Below are positions 1 to 6,114 of a DNA stretch of 10,727 nt, piece after piece. The notes beneath the pieces are model-generated. The model was not told the DNA's origin. It searched no databases and was given only the letters and a program-made list of their open reading frames with translations. Position 1 is the stretch's first letter, and the number at the start of each line of letters is the position of its first letter. Origin of the DNA: Oscillospiraceae bacterium (GTDB lineage: Bacteria; Bacillota; Clostridia; Oscillospirales; Oscillospiraceae); NCBI GenBank assembly GCA_015068335.1, contig SVKT01000042.1, positions 1 through 10,727 of the forward strand, in the 5' to 3' direction. The position numbers were made by a program, and so were the translations under genes.

Positions 1-98
1 CAGCCCCGGTCGGTCAGATTGCTGTTCCCCTGCCCCTGCGCGATGCGGTAGAGATTTCCCTCCGCCTCGGCGTGGCGAATCAGATAGATCGTCGTCAT
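1..98 (-). CDS. Histidine phosphatase family protein (phosphoglycerate-mutase-like), 5' end only
   Basis: Only the first 32 codons lie in the window. They read MTTIYLIRHAEAEGN and onward, and contain the RHA/G-E-A-E-G-N signature of the histidine phosphatase superfamily, in which the His after Arg (residue 9) becomes phosphorylated during catalysis. The ATG is preceded by GGAGG (minus strand, 103-107) at good spacing, which fixes the start. A near-consensus promoter lies just upstream. Family members include cofactor-dependent phosphoglycerate mutases, alpha-ribazole phosphatase and broad-specificity phosphatases. The visible N-terminus cannot separate these, so no substrate is assigned. The gene is divergent from the small membrane protein at 225-404. 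Confidence 0.85.
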   Translation of the reverse strand, partial: MTTIYLIRHAEAEGNLYRIAQGQGNSNLTDRG

Positions 99-125
99 AG
101 CGCCTCCACACATTCGTTTTTTATC

Positions 126-154
126 AGTATATCGCAGCGCGTATTTTTTGGCAA
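126..154 (-). promoter_or_regulatory. Sigma-A-type promoter for the histidine phosphatase gene
   Basis: On the minus strand, TTGCCA (149-154) and TATACT (126-131) are separated by exactly 17 bases. Each box matches the housekeeping consensus at five of six positions. Transcription would start near 119, giving a leader of roughly 20 nt that contains the GGAGG ribosome-binding site. Confidence 0.7.
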
Positions 155-224
155 TTTCTTTGGCGGCGTTTTTTTGCCGCCGCGCAGGGCATACTGTTGC
201 TGTGCCGGAAAAGGAGTGACTGGA

Positions 225-404
225 ATGAAATTGTGTGCCGGATTTTGGTTCGGTATGAGCGCCGGCCTGGTGGCGGGCGCCGTGGCGGGAATGATGCTGC
301 CCTGCGGCAAAGACCCTATGAAAACGCAGGTGGGACGAAGCATCCACAAACTGGGTGTCGCCGTGGATCACGCCGTGGACAACATCGTTTCCGAGATGCG
401 CTGA
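225..404 (+). CDS. Small Gly/Ala-rich single-pass membrane protein, 59 aa, unknown function
   Basis: The ATG at 225 follows AAGGAG (211-216) at normal spacing, so I prefer it to the longer in-frame opening that begins near 72, which has no ribosome-binding site and crosses the divergent promoter. The protein starts MKLCAGFWFGMSAGLVAGAV. Residues about 5-27 form a hydrophobic Gly/Ala-rich helix with small-residue spacing that could pack against another helix. Residues 28-59 form a mildly charged, probably helical tail. This layout resembles small YtxH-like envelope proteins, but the similarity is of type only and no family is claimed. A 14-bp hairpin directly after the stop codon looks like its own terminator, which supports a monocistronic gene. 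No plus-strand promoter is convincing. Confidence 0.65.
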   Translation: MKLCAGFWFGMSAGLVAGAVAGMMLPCGKDPMKTQVGRSIHKLGVAVDHAVDNIVSEMR

Positions 405-409
405 GCGCA

Positions 410-445
410 AAAGAGGCAGGAAGGCGAAGGTCTTCCTGCTTCTTT
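410..445 (+). terminator. Hairpin terminator after the small membrane protein
   Basis: Positions 410-423 pair with 432-445 in a 14-bp stem (core GCAGGAAG/CTTCCTGC) with one G-T pair and an 8-base loop. It begins six bases after the stop codon. The T-rich side is part of the stem (TTCTTT) rather than a separate run, so it is a weaker intrinsic terminator than the others in the window. Confidence 0.6.
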
Positions 446-468
446 GATGAAAAAACGAAAAACAGGGC

Positions 469-497
469 TTGACTTTTTGAAATTCTGTGCTTATAAT
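469..497 (+). promoter_or_regulatory. Strong sigma-A promoter for tRNA-Ser
   Basis: TTGACT (469-474) and TATAAT (492-497) are separated by 17 bases. This is one mismatch from perfect consensus. The expected transcription start near 504 leaves a 5' leader of about 50 nt before the mature tRNA, to be removed by RNase P. The strength of the promoter fits a stable RNA gene. Confidence 0.8.
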
Positions 498-555
498 AAC
501 AACGCTGTCCTTTGACGGCGCCAAAAACTGCATCGCGGAAACGCTTGATCGCTAT

Positions 556-647
556 GGAGAAGTCGCCTAGTTGGTCGAGGGCGCATGATTGGAAATCATG
601 TAGGCTCCTAAAGGGTCTCGAGGGTTCGAATCCCTCCTTCTCCGCCA
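556..647 (+). tRNA. tRNA-Ser (anticodon GGA)
   Basis: The sequence folds as a class II tRNA. The acceptor is GGAGAAG (556-562) with CTTCTCC (637-643), followed by discriminator G644 and an encoded CCA (645-647). The D stem is GCC/GGC. The anticodon stem is CATGA/TCATG around TTGGAAA, giving anticodon GGA, which reads UCC and UCU serine codons. The variable arm is long (601-619), as expected for serine. The T arm is GAGGG-TTCGAAT-CCCTC (620-636). The gene stands alone between its own promoter and terminator. Confidence 0.97.
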
Positions 648-650
648 AAA

Positions 651-690
651 AACCACGCAGCCTTGTGGCTGCGTGGTTTCTTTTTTCTTT
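651..690. terminator. Bidirectional intrinsic terminator (tRNA-Ser and mobB-moeA)
   Basis: AACCACGCAGCC (651-662) pairs perfectly with GGCTGCGTGGTT (667-678) around a TTGT loop. On the plus strand it is followed by a T-rich run (678-690), ending the tRNA-Ser transcript four bases after CCA. On the minus strand the other flank gives GGTTTTTTGG, so the same hairpin can end the transcript of the minus-strand mobB-moeA gene that stops at 693. Confidence 0.88.
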
Positions 691-692
691 CC

Positions 693-2396
693 TCACAGAC
701 GCAGGATGCGCAGGCGCTCGCCGGGGCGGATCTCTCCGCTGCCGCCGGGAATGTCGATCAGGCAGTTGCAGCCGATCATACTGCGCATCTGGCCGTTGGC
801 CTGGGCGGCAGGGATGTGCACCAGCCCCGCTTCATCCACAACGCCCCGCAGGAAGCGGCGAGTGGGACTGGCCTTGCCGAAGCCGTTGGCCGCCGTCGCC
901 ATTTCACAGCGCAGGTCCAGCGAAGGGTCTGCGCACAGTTTTGCCAGCACGGGGCGCAGCAGCAGTTCAAAGGGGACTGCCGCGGCAAAGGGATTGCCGG
1001 AGAGGGACAGGATCAGCGTTCCGTCCTTCACAGAGAGCATTGTGGGCATACCGGGTTTCACATCCACGCCGTGGAACAAAATCTCCGCGCCGACGTCCAG
1101 CACCGCCCGCTCCATCAGATCCATCTCACCCACGGACACGCCGCCGGTGGAGATCACGATGTCCGCGCTGCCCAGGCAGGCGCGCAGCGCATCCGCGATG
1201 CCCTGCCGGTCGTCGCCCATCAGGCGACTCTCCGTCACCTCCGCGCCCAACCGGGTCAGCCGCGCGGTCAGATAAGCCGTGTTGGAATCATAGATGCAGC
1301 CGGGTCTCAGGGGTTCGCCCGGCAACTGCAATTCGTTGCCGGTGGCAAGGAGCGCCACCTTTGCCCGGGGAATGACCGGCAGCGCCGTAAGTCCCGCGCC
1401 TGCCGCCACCGCAAGGGCTGCGGCGTCCAGTTTCACGCCTGCCGGCAGCAGCACTTCGCCCTGCCGATAATCTTCGCCGGCGTGGCAATAGTTGGTGTAT
1501 GCCGCGCCGGAGCGAAAGATCTTCACGGTCTTCCCGCCCAGATTCGTGTCCTCCTGCCGGACGATGTGGTCGGCGCCCGGGGGGATCATACAGCCCGTCA
1601 TCAAGCGGACAGCCTGTCCCGCCTCCACCGGCACGGCGGCATTGTCGCCGGCCACAATGCGGTCTACCACGGTAAGGGTCACCGGCGTGTCGGCGCTGGC
1701 TCCGGCGATGTCCGCCGCACGCACCGCATACCCGTCCAGCGGAGAGCGGGCAAAGGGCGGCTGCATCACAGGGGCAAAGACGTCCCGTGCCGCCGCGCAG
1801 CCCAGCGCCCGGGGCAGCGGCAGCATCACTTCTTCCAGCGTCCGGGTGTGTTTCAGCGCCAGCGCAGCGGCATCCTCCACCGAAAGCCCGCCCTTTCGGG
1901 GCGCGGTTTTGGGGGCGGCGTGCAGGGCGTTGACCAGATAGTCCGCCAGCGGCTGCGGGTCGTCCAGCGGAAACTGGGGGCAGTCCGCTTCCAGCGGCGT
2001 GTCCGTCACAATGGCAGCACAGCGCGCCGGCTCCACGGCCAGAGGCTGGCCGGACGCCTTGCGGTAGAGGGCGATCTTGGGACAGGCCTCCTGCTTGAAG
2101 CCCTCGGTCAGGATCAGATCCACGTCCCGGATATAGGACAGGCAGGCGGCCAGATCCAGTTCGCCGCTGCGAAAGCAGGCGAATCCCGCCTTGGAGGCAA
2201 TGGCCACCGGGTCGGCGCCCGCTCTGGCCAGCCGGTCGGTGTCTTTGCCATCGGCGTCCAGCGCGATGCCGTGGCAGTCGTGCTTGATGACCGCCACCCG
2301 CACCCCCGCCGCGTTCAGGCACGGGATCAGTTTTTCCAGATAGGTCGTTTTTCCCACGCCGGAGTAGGCGGCAAGGGTAAAGACAGGGATTTTCAT
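693..2396 (-). CDS. MobB-MoeA fusion: pterin-cofactor adaptor plus molybdopterin molybdotransferase
   Basis: A 567-residue two-domain protein of metal-pterin cofactor synthesis. Residues 1 to about 150 match MobB, the GTP-binding adaptor that aids nucleotide attachment. Its P-loop is AAYSGVGKTT (Lys16), the next motif is VIKHD (36-40), and further on comes DLILTEGFKQE. Residues about 165-567 match MoeA, which inserts molybdate or tungstate into adenylylated molybdopterin. Motifs seen are FARSPLDGYAVRAADIAG (Asp221, equivalent to the conserved Asp of the MoeA active site), GNELQLPGEPLRPGCIYDSN, STGGVSVGEMD and LSGNPFAAAVPFELLLRPVL. Both domains look complete and the linker is short. The start is supported by GAGGT (2402-2406). 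It follows the fdhD-like gene by 48 bases and ends at the bidirectional terminator. In this cassette it should supply W or Mo cofactor to the AOR-type enzyme. MobA, MogA and the early Moa enzymes are not in the window. Confidence 0.93.
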   Translation of the reverse strand: MKIPVFTLAAYSGVGKTTYLEKLIPCLNAAGVRVAVIKHDCHGIALDADGKDTDRLARAGADPVAIASKAGFACFRSGELDLAACLSYIRDVDLILTEGFKQEACPKIALYRKASGQPLAVEPARCAAIVTDTPLEADCPQFPLDDPQPLADYLVNALHAAPKTAPRKGGLSVEDAAALALKHTRTLEEVMLPLPRALGCAAARDVFAPVMQPPFARSPLDGYAVRAADIAGASADTPVTLTVVDRIVAGDNAAVPVEAGQAVRLMTGCMIPPGADHIVRQEDTNLGGKTVKIFRSGAAYTNYCHAGEDYRQGEVLLPAGVKLDAAALAVAAGAGLTALPVIPRAKVALLATGNELQLPGEPLRPGCIYDSNTAYLTARLTRLGAEVTESRLMGDDRQGIADALRACLGSADIVISTGGVSVGEMDLMERAVLDVGAEILFHGVDVKPGMPTMLSVKDGTLILSLSGNPFAAAVPFELLLRPVLAKLCADPSLDLRCEMATAANGFGKASPTRRFLRGVVDEAGLVHIPAAQANGQMRSMIGCNCLIDIPGGSGEIRPGERLRILRL

Positions 2397-2444
2397 ACGA
2401 TACCTCGTTCTTTCTGCGGCATCCGAAATTCTGCGGCGGTCAGG

Positions 2445-3152
2445 TCAGTCGGCCGGCAGGACATAAGTCTCGCCGTCCGCAAAAAAGGCCAGCCGCAGGC
2501 GGTACTGCGCGGCAGCGGCAACGGCGTCCGCGGTGACCGTGGCTTTGGTGACCAGCACGGGGATCCCGGCGCGCACCGCCTTGCGCACGATGTCTGCCGT
2601 GACCCGTCCGCTGGAAAACAGCAGGCCTTCCCCCGCAGGTTTCCCTTGCAGGAGCAGGCTTCCCACCACTTTGTCCATCGCGTTGTTCCGGCCGATGTCC
2701 TCGCAGAAGATGCTGCTTCCGTCAGGGGCTGCATAGACACAGCCGTGAGTGCCCCGGGTTTTGGTGTAGGTGCTGTCGCCTTTGAGCAGAATGTCGGCCG
2801 CCCGGGCACAAAGCGCCTCATCCACATCCGCAAGGGCAGAAAAGGGTGCGGCGGAACGCTGGCGCAGGCCGTTCAGAACGACCGCGGCGGTACTGCCGTC
2901 GGCGGAGATTTGCAGTTCCTCCGCATCTTCCGCGGCGGTGATATATCCCTCCGCGCAGAGCCAGCCCAGACAAAGTTCCGCCAACTGTGCCGGAGAGCAG
3001 GTAAAGCGCTGCAACCGGGTCTGGCCGGCGGACAGGGTCAGGATATGCTCCGCCGTCAGGCAGGGCGCGACGTCGGCGCGCGCTGTGCCCGTATGGCGGC
3101 AGCAGGGCACCGGCTTGTATAAGGCGCGGTCGGAAAAGGCGTTGTTGACCAT
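2445..3152 (-). CDS. FdhD-like sulfurtransferase-family protein, without the CxxC motif
   Basis: The 235-residue protein has the FdhD fold signatures: FTCSPAQLAELCLGWLCAEG (50-69), CEDIGRNNAMDKVVG (150-164) and LFSSGRVTADIVRKAV, then GIPVLVTKATVTADAV. FdhD in E. coli carries sulfur from IscS to the molybdenum centre of formate dehydrogenase using a C-x-x-C pair. At the corresponding place here (about residues 95-110, LNGLRQRSAAPFSALADV) there is no cysteine, and the usual RHNA motif reads RNNA (Asn156). Other cysteines (17, 18, 52, 138, 150) exist but are not in that arrangement. The start has AAGGAG (3158-3163). It lies after the AOR gene, separated by a terminator hairpin, and is probably expressed by readthrough. 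No formate dehydrogenase gene is nearby, so its client is probably the AOR-type enzyme. The family is sure; the activity is not. Confidence 0.85.
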   Translation of the reverse strand: MVNNAFSDRALYKPVPCCRHTGTARADVAPCLTAEHILTLSAGQTRLQRFTCSPAQLAELCLGWLCAEGYITAAEDAEELQISADGSTAAVVLNGLRQRSAAPFSALADVDEALCARAADILLKGDSTYTKTRGTHGCVYAAPDGSSIFCEDIGRNNAMDKVVGSLLLQGKPAGEGLLFSSGRVTADIVRKAVRAGIPVLVTKATVTADAVAAAAQYRLRLAFFADGETYVLPAD

Positions 3153-3181
3153 AGAAACTCCTTCGGATTCGGGTGATGGTG

Positions 3182-3217
3182 GAAAAAGGAGGCGCTTCTG
3201 CCCGGCAGAAGCGCCTC
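3182..3217 (-). terminator. Intrinsic terminator between the AOR gene and the fdhD-like gene
   Basis: GAGGCGCTTCTGC (3189-3201) pairs perfectly with 3205-3217 around a three-base loop. On the minus strand the stem is followed by a short T run (complement of 3183-3187). It starts about 10 bases after the AOR stop codon. The fdhD-like start is only about 30 bases beyond, leaving little room for a separate promoter, so partial readthrough is likely to set the expression of fdhD and mobB-moeA. Confidence 0.85.
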
Positions 3218-3226
3218 TTTCCTTTG

Positions 3227-5338
3227 TTATCGGTCAAAGGGATTGGGCTTTCTTACATAGTTGGGGTTGGCCGTGGGGATCTTGCCTTCCTTCTCGAAGA
3301 AGTCGGCAATGTCGTCCAGTTCCACGTCCTCCCACGCCTCGCGGGTGGGCCAGCCGGTTTCCAGATCCCACTTGCGGTCGGCATAGAACAGATCCACGAA
3401 ATCGTTCCACTCGTCCCAGGTGACGGTATCGCCGAAGGGATCGGGATAGGTCATCCAGGGATAGACCTGCACGATCTCCATATCGCGGGTTCTGGCGTGG
3501 TCACGCATAAAGATGGCGCGCTCGATGATCTTGCCGCGGTCGGCCAGATGGTCGATGTCCTCGGCAGTGGCGTGCTTGGCGCCGGTGGCGGCGCGGTACA
3601 TATCCAGTTCCATATCGGGACGGCCGGGATCGGGATCCTTAAACTCGCACAGGAGCAGAGAGTCCTTCATCTCGTTTCTGCGGATGTTGTAGACGGTGGC
3701 GTCCACCAGCAGAGGATGATGGCAGGGATCGTCCTTGTACTGCAAATAGTTCTCGTAGTGGTCGTGAGAGTGGGCGCCGTTGGCCTCGTCGCGGGAGCCG
3801 ATCATATGAAGAATATTCATAGAGACCCAGATATTCTTCTCGCAGCCCTGGAAGCCGCGGCCCTGCCAGTGAGAGCATTCGCCCCAACTGGTCTCCCAAC
3901 TGACGGGAACGAAGCGCTCCTCGTTATCTCTGTTGAAGATGCCGTGGCACAGCGTATCGCCGAACTTCTCCTTGCCCAGAGCGCGGATCATACGGCCCAC
4001 GCCTTCGGCCAGCAGGTCGCCCATAGGGCCGGTGCGGTAGGTCATAGAGTCCATAATGTGCTTTGCAAACTTGGGATCCTCAAAGTCGATCTTCATACCG
4101 AAGTCGATGCCGGCCTCGTCGAACAGGCCCTCGGCCTGGCACTGATACAGCCAGGTGAACAGCCAGAAGGTCACGTCCCACTTGTCCAGACCGTACTGGT
4201 TGCAGCACCACATAACCATCTTGCCGAACTCGAAGTTGGGGCCCCACATATTCAGGAAGTTGCCGGGATAGCATTTGAGGTATTCATCCTTCTGGGGGTC
4301 GTCGGGGTCGCAGAGGATGGGGTCCTGCCACTTGTACATACCGGGCACGGCCTGGCGCTCAAAGTCGATGTAGGCGCCGATGGGATAGCGGTTGTCGGTC
4401 TTCATAATGGAGGCAAACATATCCATACACTTGCCCACCATCGTGACCTTGCGGCCGTTGGGATCCAGAGGATCGGTGACGCCGCAGCGGCTGAGCATAC
4501 AGATGTGGTTGCAGCCGGGGTTGCAGGAGTTGAACTCCTCGTTATGGGGCTCGGTGAACGCGGTGTAAATACCGGAGTCCTCCGCAAAACTCTCGCAGTG
4601 CGTGGGAGGATAGGGCTTGCCCTTTTCGGGGGTGTCGCGCCAGGCGTGGATCTCCAAGACCTTTTCCAGATCCATCGGGGCGATGGTGCCGGTGCCTCTG
4701 GCGACCACGGCTTTCAGGTTCTTGTAGCCCCACACGGCGCCGAAGCCGGGCATCGCAAAAGCGCTGTCGGCATAGGTGGCGACGGAGGCGTGGCGGCACT
4801 GGTTCTCACCGGCGGGGCCGATGACCAGCGCAGAGGACTTTCTGCCGTACTTGTCCATCAGTTTTTCCTGGGTGTCGATGACATACATCCCTTTGAGTTC
4901 GCTGGCGTCCTCAAAGGAGATCTTGTCGTCGTCGATGACCACATAGGTCAGGGAGTCGGCCTTGCCGGTGATCATAAAGCCGTCATAACCCGCCCATTTC
5001 AGAACAGTACCGAAGTAGCCGCCGCTGCAAGCGTGGGTATACTGCTCGGGAATGTTCTTGGCGGAGATGCCGGTCATAATGGCGCGGCCGGAGTAGGGCA
5101 GGCCGGTGCCGGCCAGAGGGCCGGTCATATAGATGATGGAGTTCTCCTCAGACAGCGCGGGCACGCCGCCCTTGGCCTCATCCCAGTACAGGCGGTTTGC
5201 CATCGCACGGCCGCCGACATAGTCGTTGGCGTACTTTTCGGTGGGGATGATGGAGGTGGTCTTGGTGGTCAGGTCGATTTTCAGGATCTTGCCCGCGTAG
5301 CAGGAGGGCAGTTTGTCAAAAAAGATCTTCTTGGACAT
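3227..5338 (-). CDS. Aldehyde:ferredoxin oxidoreductase family protein, W/Mo bis-pterin catalytic subunit
   Basis: A 703-residue cytoplasmic enzyme of the AOR family, whose tungsten- or molybdenum-pterin members oxidise aldehydes to acids, or run in reverse, with ferredoxin as electron carrier. The N-terminal domain shows family landmarks: YVGGRAMANRLYWDEAKGG, MTGPLAGTGLPYSGRA and SGGYFGTVLKWAGYDGFMIT. The [4Fe-4S] ligands are Cys272, Cys276 and Cys280 (C-x3-C-x3-C) plus Cys564 in DSLLLC, which matches the D-x4-C motif of Pyrococcus AOR. The C-terminus has the usual FVDLFYADRKWDLETGWPT segment. At 703 residues it is longer than the common 600-650. GGAGGTG precedes the ATG, which overlaps the upstream ferredoxin-type gene's stop codon (TAATG), implying coupled translation and a complex. 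The substrate cannot be read from sequence. BamB-like aromatic-CoA reductases and E. coli YdhV are relatives, so an aldehyde substrate is only the default guess. Confidence 0.92.
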   Translation of the reverse strand: MSKKIFFDKLPSCYAGKILKIDLTTKTTSIIPTEKYANDYVGGRAMANRLYWDEAKGGVPALSEENSIIYMTGPLAGTGLPYSGRAIMTGISAKNIPEQYTHACSGGYFGTVLKWAGYDGFMITGKADSLTYVVIDDDKISFEDASELKGMYVIDTQEKLMDKYGRKSSALVIGPAGENQCRHASVATYADSAFAMPGFGAVWGYKNLKAVVARGTGTIAPMDLEKVLEIHAWRDTPEKGKPYPPTHCESFAEDSGIYTAFTEPHNEEFNSCNPGCNHICMLSRCGVTDPLDPNGRKVTMVGKCMDMFASIMKTDNRYPIGAYIDFERQAVPGMYKWQDPILCDPDDPQKDEYLKCYPGNFLNMWGPNFEFGKMVMWCCNQYGLDKWDVTFWLFTWLYQCQAEGLFDEAGIDFGMKIDFEDPKFAKHIMDSMTYRTGPMGDLLAEGVGRMIRALGKEKFGDTLCHGIFNRDNEERFVPVSWETSWGECSHWQGRGFQGCEKNIWVSMNILHMIGSRDEANGAHSHDHYENYLQYKDDPCHHPLLVDATVYNIRRNEMKDSLLLCEFKDPDPGRPDMELDMYRAATGAKHATAEDIDHLADRGKIIERAIFMRDHARTRDMEIVQVYPWMTYPDPFGDTVTWDEWNDFVDLFYADRKWDLETGWPTREAWEDVELDDIADFFEKEGKIPTANPNYVRKPNPFDR

Positions 5339-5820
5339 TACTTGGCACCTCCCAGCGTTTCAGGATCGTAGGGCAGAGGATCGGAAGCAAGGCCCAGGCA
5401 CACCACAGGGCACTCCTTGATGCACTGGGGGCCGCCCTCGCGGGTGCGGCACAGGTCGCACTTGCGGGCCTTGCGGGCCTTCTTGTCCATCGTGATGCGG
5501 GTGGGGGTGAACTTGCAGTTCTTGGCACACAAGCCGCAGCCGATGCACTCATCCTCGTTGATGTAAACAATGCCGTTTTCATCCACGCACATCGCCTTGT
5601 CCTTCTTGGGACATTTCTCGTAGCAGGGATGATCCTCGCAGTGCTGGCAAACGTAAACGGTGTGTTTGAGGTGGTCGAGTTTGCCGATCTCCACCTTGAT
5701 GCCGCCGTGGCAGGGGCCGGTCACGCCGTCGTGGACCAGCGCGCAGAACAGTTCACAACTGGAACAGCCGATGCAGTGGCTGTACGCATCAGGATACTGT
5801 ACAATGTGATCGTATTTCAT
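5338..5820 (-). CDS. Ferredoxin-type electron-transfer subunit with four [4Fe-4S] motifs
   Basis: The 160-residue protein has sixteen cysteines in four cluster motifs, as in the HycB/DmsB/YdhY class of iron-sulfur subunits. These are C16-x2-C19-x2-C22-x3-C26; C58-x2-C61-x4-C66-x3-C70 followed by Pro; C92-x2-C95-x2-C98-x3-C102; and C121-x2-C124-x8-C133-x3-C137 followed by Pro. There is no signal peptide or Tat motif, so it is cytoplasmic. It is the first gene of the operon and its stop overlaps the AOR start by one base. It should carry electrons between the AOR-type subunit's cluster and ferredoxin or another partner. This pairing is like YdhY-YdhV of E. coli and the AorA-AorB type of bacterial AOR. 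No FAD/NAD-binding subunit follows. Upstream, AAAGGAG and GAAGGTG both precede the ATG; GAAGGTG is better spaced. Confidence 0.93.
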   Translation of the reverse strand: MKYDHIVQYPDAYSHCIGCSSCELFCALVHDGVTGPCHGGIKVEIGKLDHLKHTVYVCQHCEDHPCYEKCPKKDKAMCVDENGIVYINEDECIGCGLCAKNCKFTPTRITMDKKARKARKCDLCRTREGGPQCIKECPVVCLGLASDPLPYDPETLGGAK

Positions 5821-5904
5821 AATACACCTTCAACTCCTTTGCTTATATATGGTTTGCGCACGGACGGCCTTTGCCTTTCAGGGCCGCATATGCGCTGTTT
5901 TACC
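5821..5904 (-). promoter_or_regulatory. Structured 5' leader of the AOR operon; possible cofactor-sensing RNA
   Basis: The predicted transcript has a leader of about 84 nt. An outer helix pairs 5891-5895 with 5856-5860 (GCGCA/TGCGC in the RNA). An inner 6-bp helix pairs 5882-5887 with 5864-5869 (GCGGCC/GGCCGT), and a small CC/GG closing pair can form around TGAAA within it. The last 35 nt hold the ribosome-binding site. Moco/Tuco riboswitches are known upstream of genes for pterin cofactors and AOR-type enzymes, so one here would make sense. However, this leader is short and I could not match its conserved core by eye. A 10-bp palindrome CGCATATGCG (5885-5894) could instead be an operator. 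Confidence 0.35.
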
Positions 5905-5910
5905 CCCATA

Positions 5911-5939
5911 ATTATACTGGCCCTTGAATCTGTTGTCAA
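5911..5939 (-). promoter_or_regulatory. Perfect-consensus sigma-A promoter of the AOR operon
   Basis: On the minus strand TTGACA (5934-5939) and TATAAT (5911-5916) are spaced by exactly 17 bases, with no mismatch in either box. Transcription would start at the G run near 5904. A promoter this strong usually needs downstream or repressor control if the enzyme is not made all the time. Confidence 0.85.
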
Positions 5940-6063
5940 TCTGATTCCATCTGTTCCTTTGCACACAACCACGCCTTTTCCCCGCCGGATTTTGGGCAAA
6001 AACCGGCGCAATCGTTTACATCCGGGATCGGGTCACCGCACCGCCGGCGGGTAGCGGAAGGGC

Positions 6064-6105
6064 TTTGAAAAAAGGCCCGTGACAACCGTCACGGGCCTTT
6101 CAAAG
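6064..6105 (-). terminator. Intrinsic terminator after the SLH-transglutaminase gene
   Basis: AAAGGCCCGTGAC (6071-6083) pairs perfectly with GTCACGGGCCTTT (6088-6100) around AACC. On the minus strand the stem ends in a T6 run, and further CTTTGAAA/TTTCAAAG bases extend the symmetry. It lies about 15 bases after the stop codon. It also insulates the AOR promoter from envelope-gene transcription. Confidence 0.9.
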
Positions 6106-6114
6106 ATACGCTTG

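Noticed and set aside
162..181. GGCGGC/GCCGCC hairpin around a T run
   Set aside because: Only six base pairs with the T run in the loop; no position consistent with terminating or regulating either neighbour.
72..224. Longer N-terminus for the small membrane protein starting near 72
   Set aside because: No ribosome-binding site there, it would cross the divergent promoter and coding start of the phosphatase gene, and ATG 225 has a good AAGGAG.
556..647. tRNA-Ser as an integration site for a mobile element
   Set aside because: No integrase and no repeat of the tRNA 3' end elsewhere in the window; the downstream genes are ordinary chromosomal genes.
663..3122. Very long plus-strand open frame (about 819 codons) opposite mobB-moeA and fdhD
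   Set aside because: It is antisense to two genes with clear family motifs, overlaps the terminator, has no recognisable domain and shows the Arg/Gly/His-rich composition of reverse-frame reading in GC-rich genes.
3173..5371. Plus-strand open frame of about 732 codons opposite the AOR gene
   Set aside because: Pure mirror of the AOR codon pattern (repetitive Val/Gly/His/Ala); no start signal and no domain.
5945..6060. Possible small gene or RNA between the AOR promoter and the terminator at 6064
   Set aside because: Only a short GCCGG/CCGGC repeat is visible; no promoter, ribosome-binding site or coding pattern.
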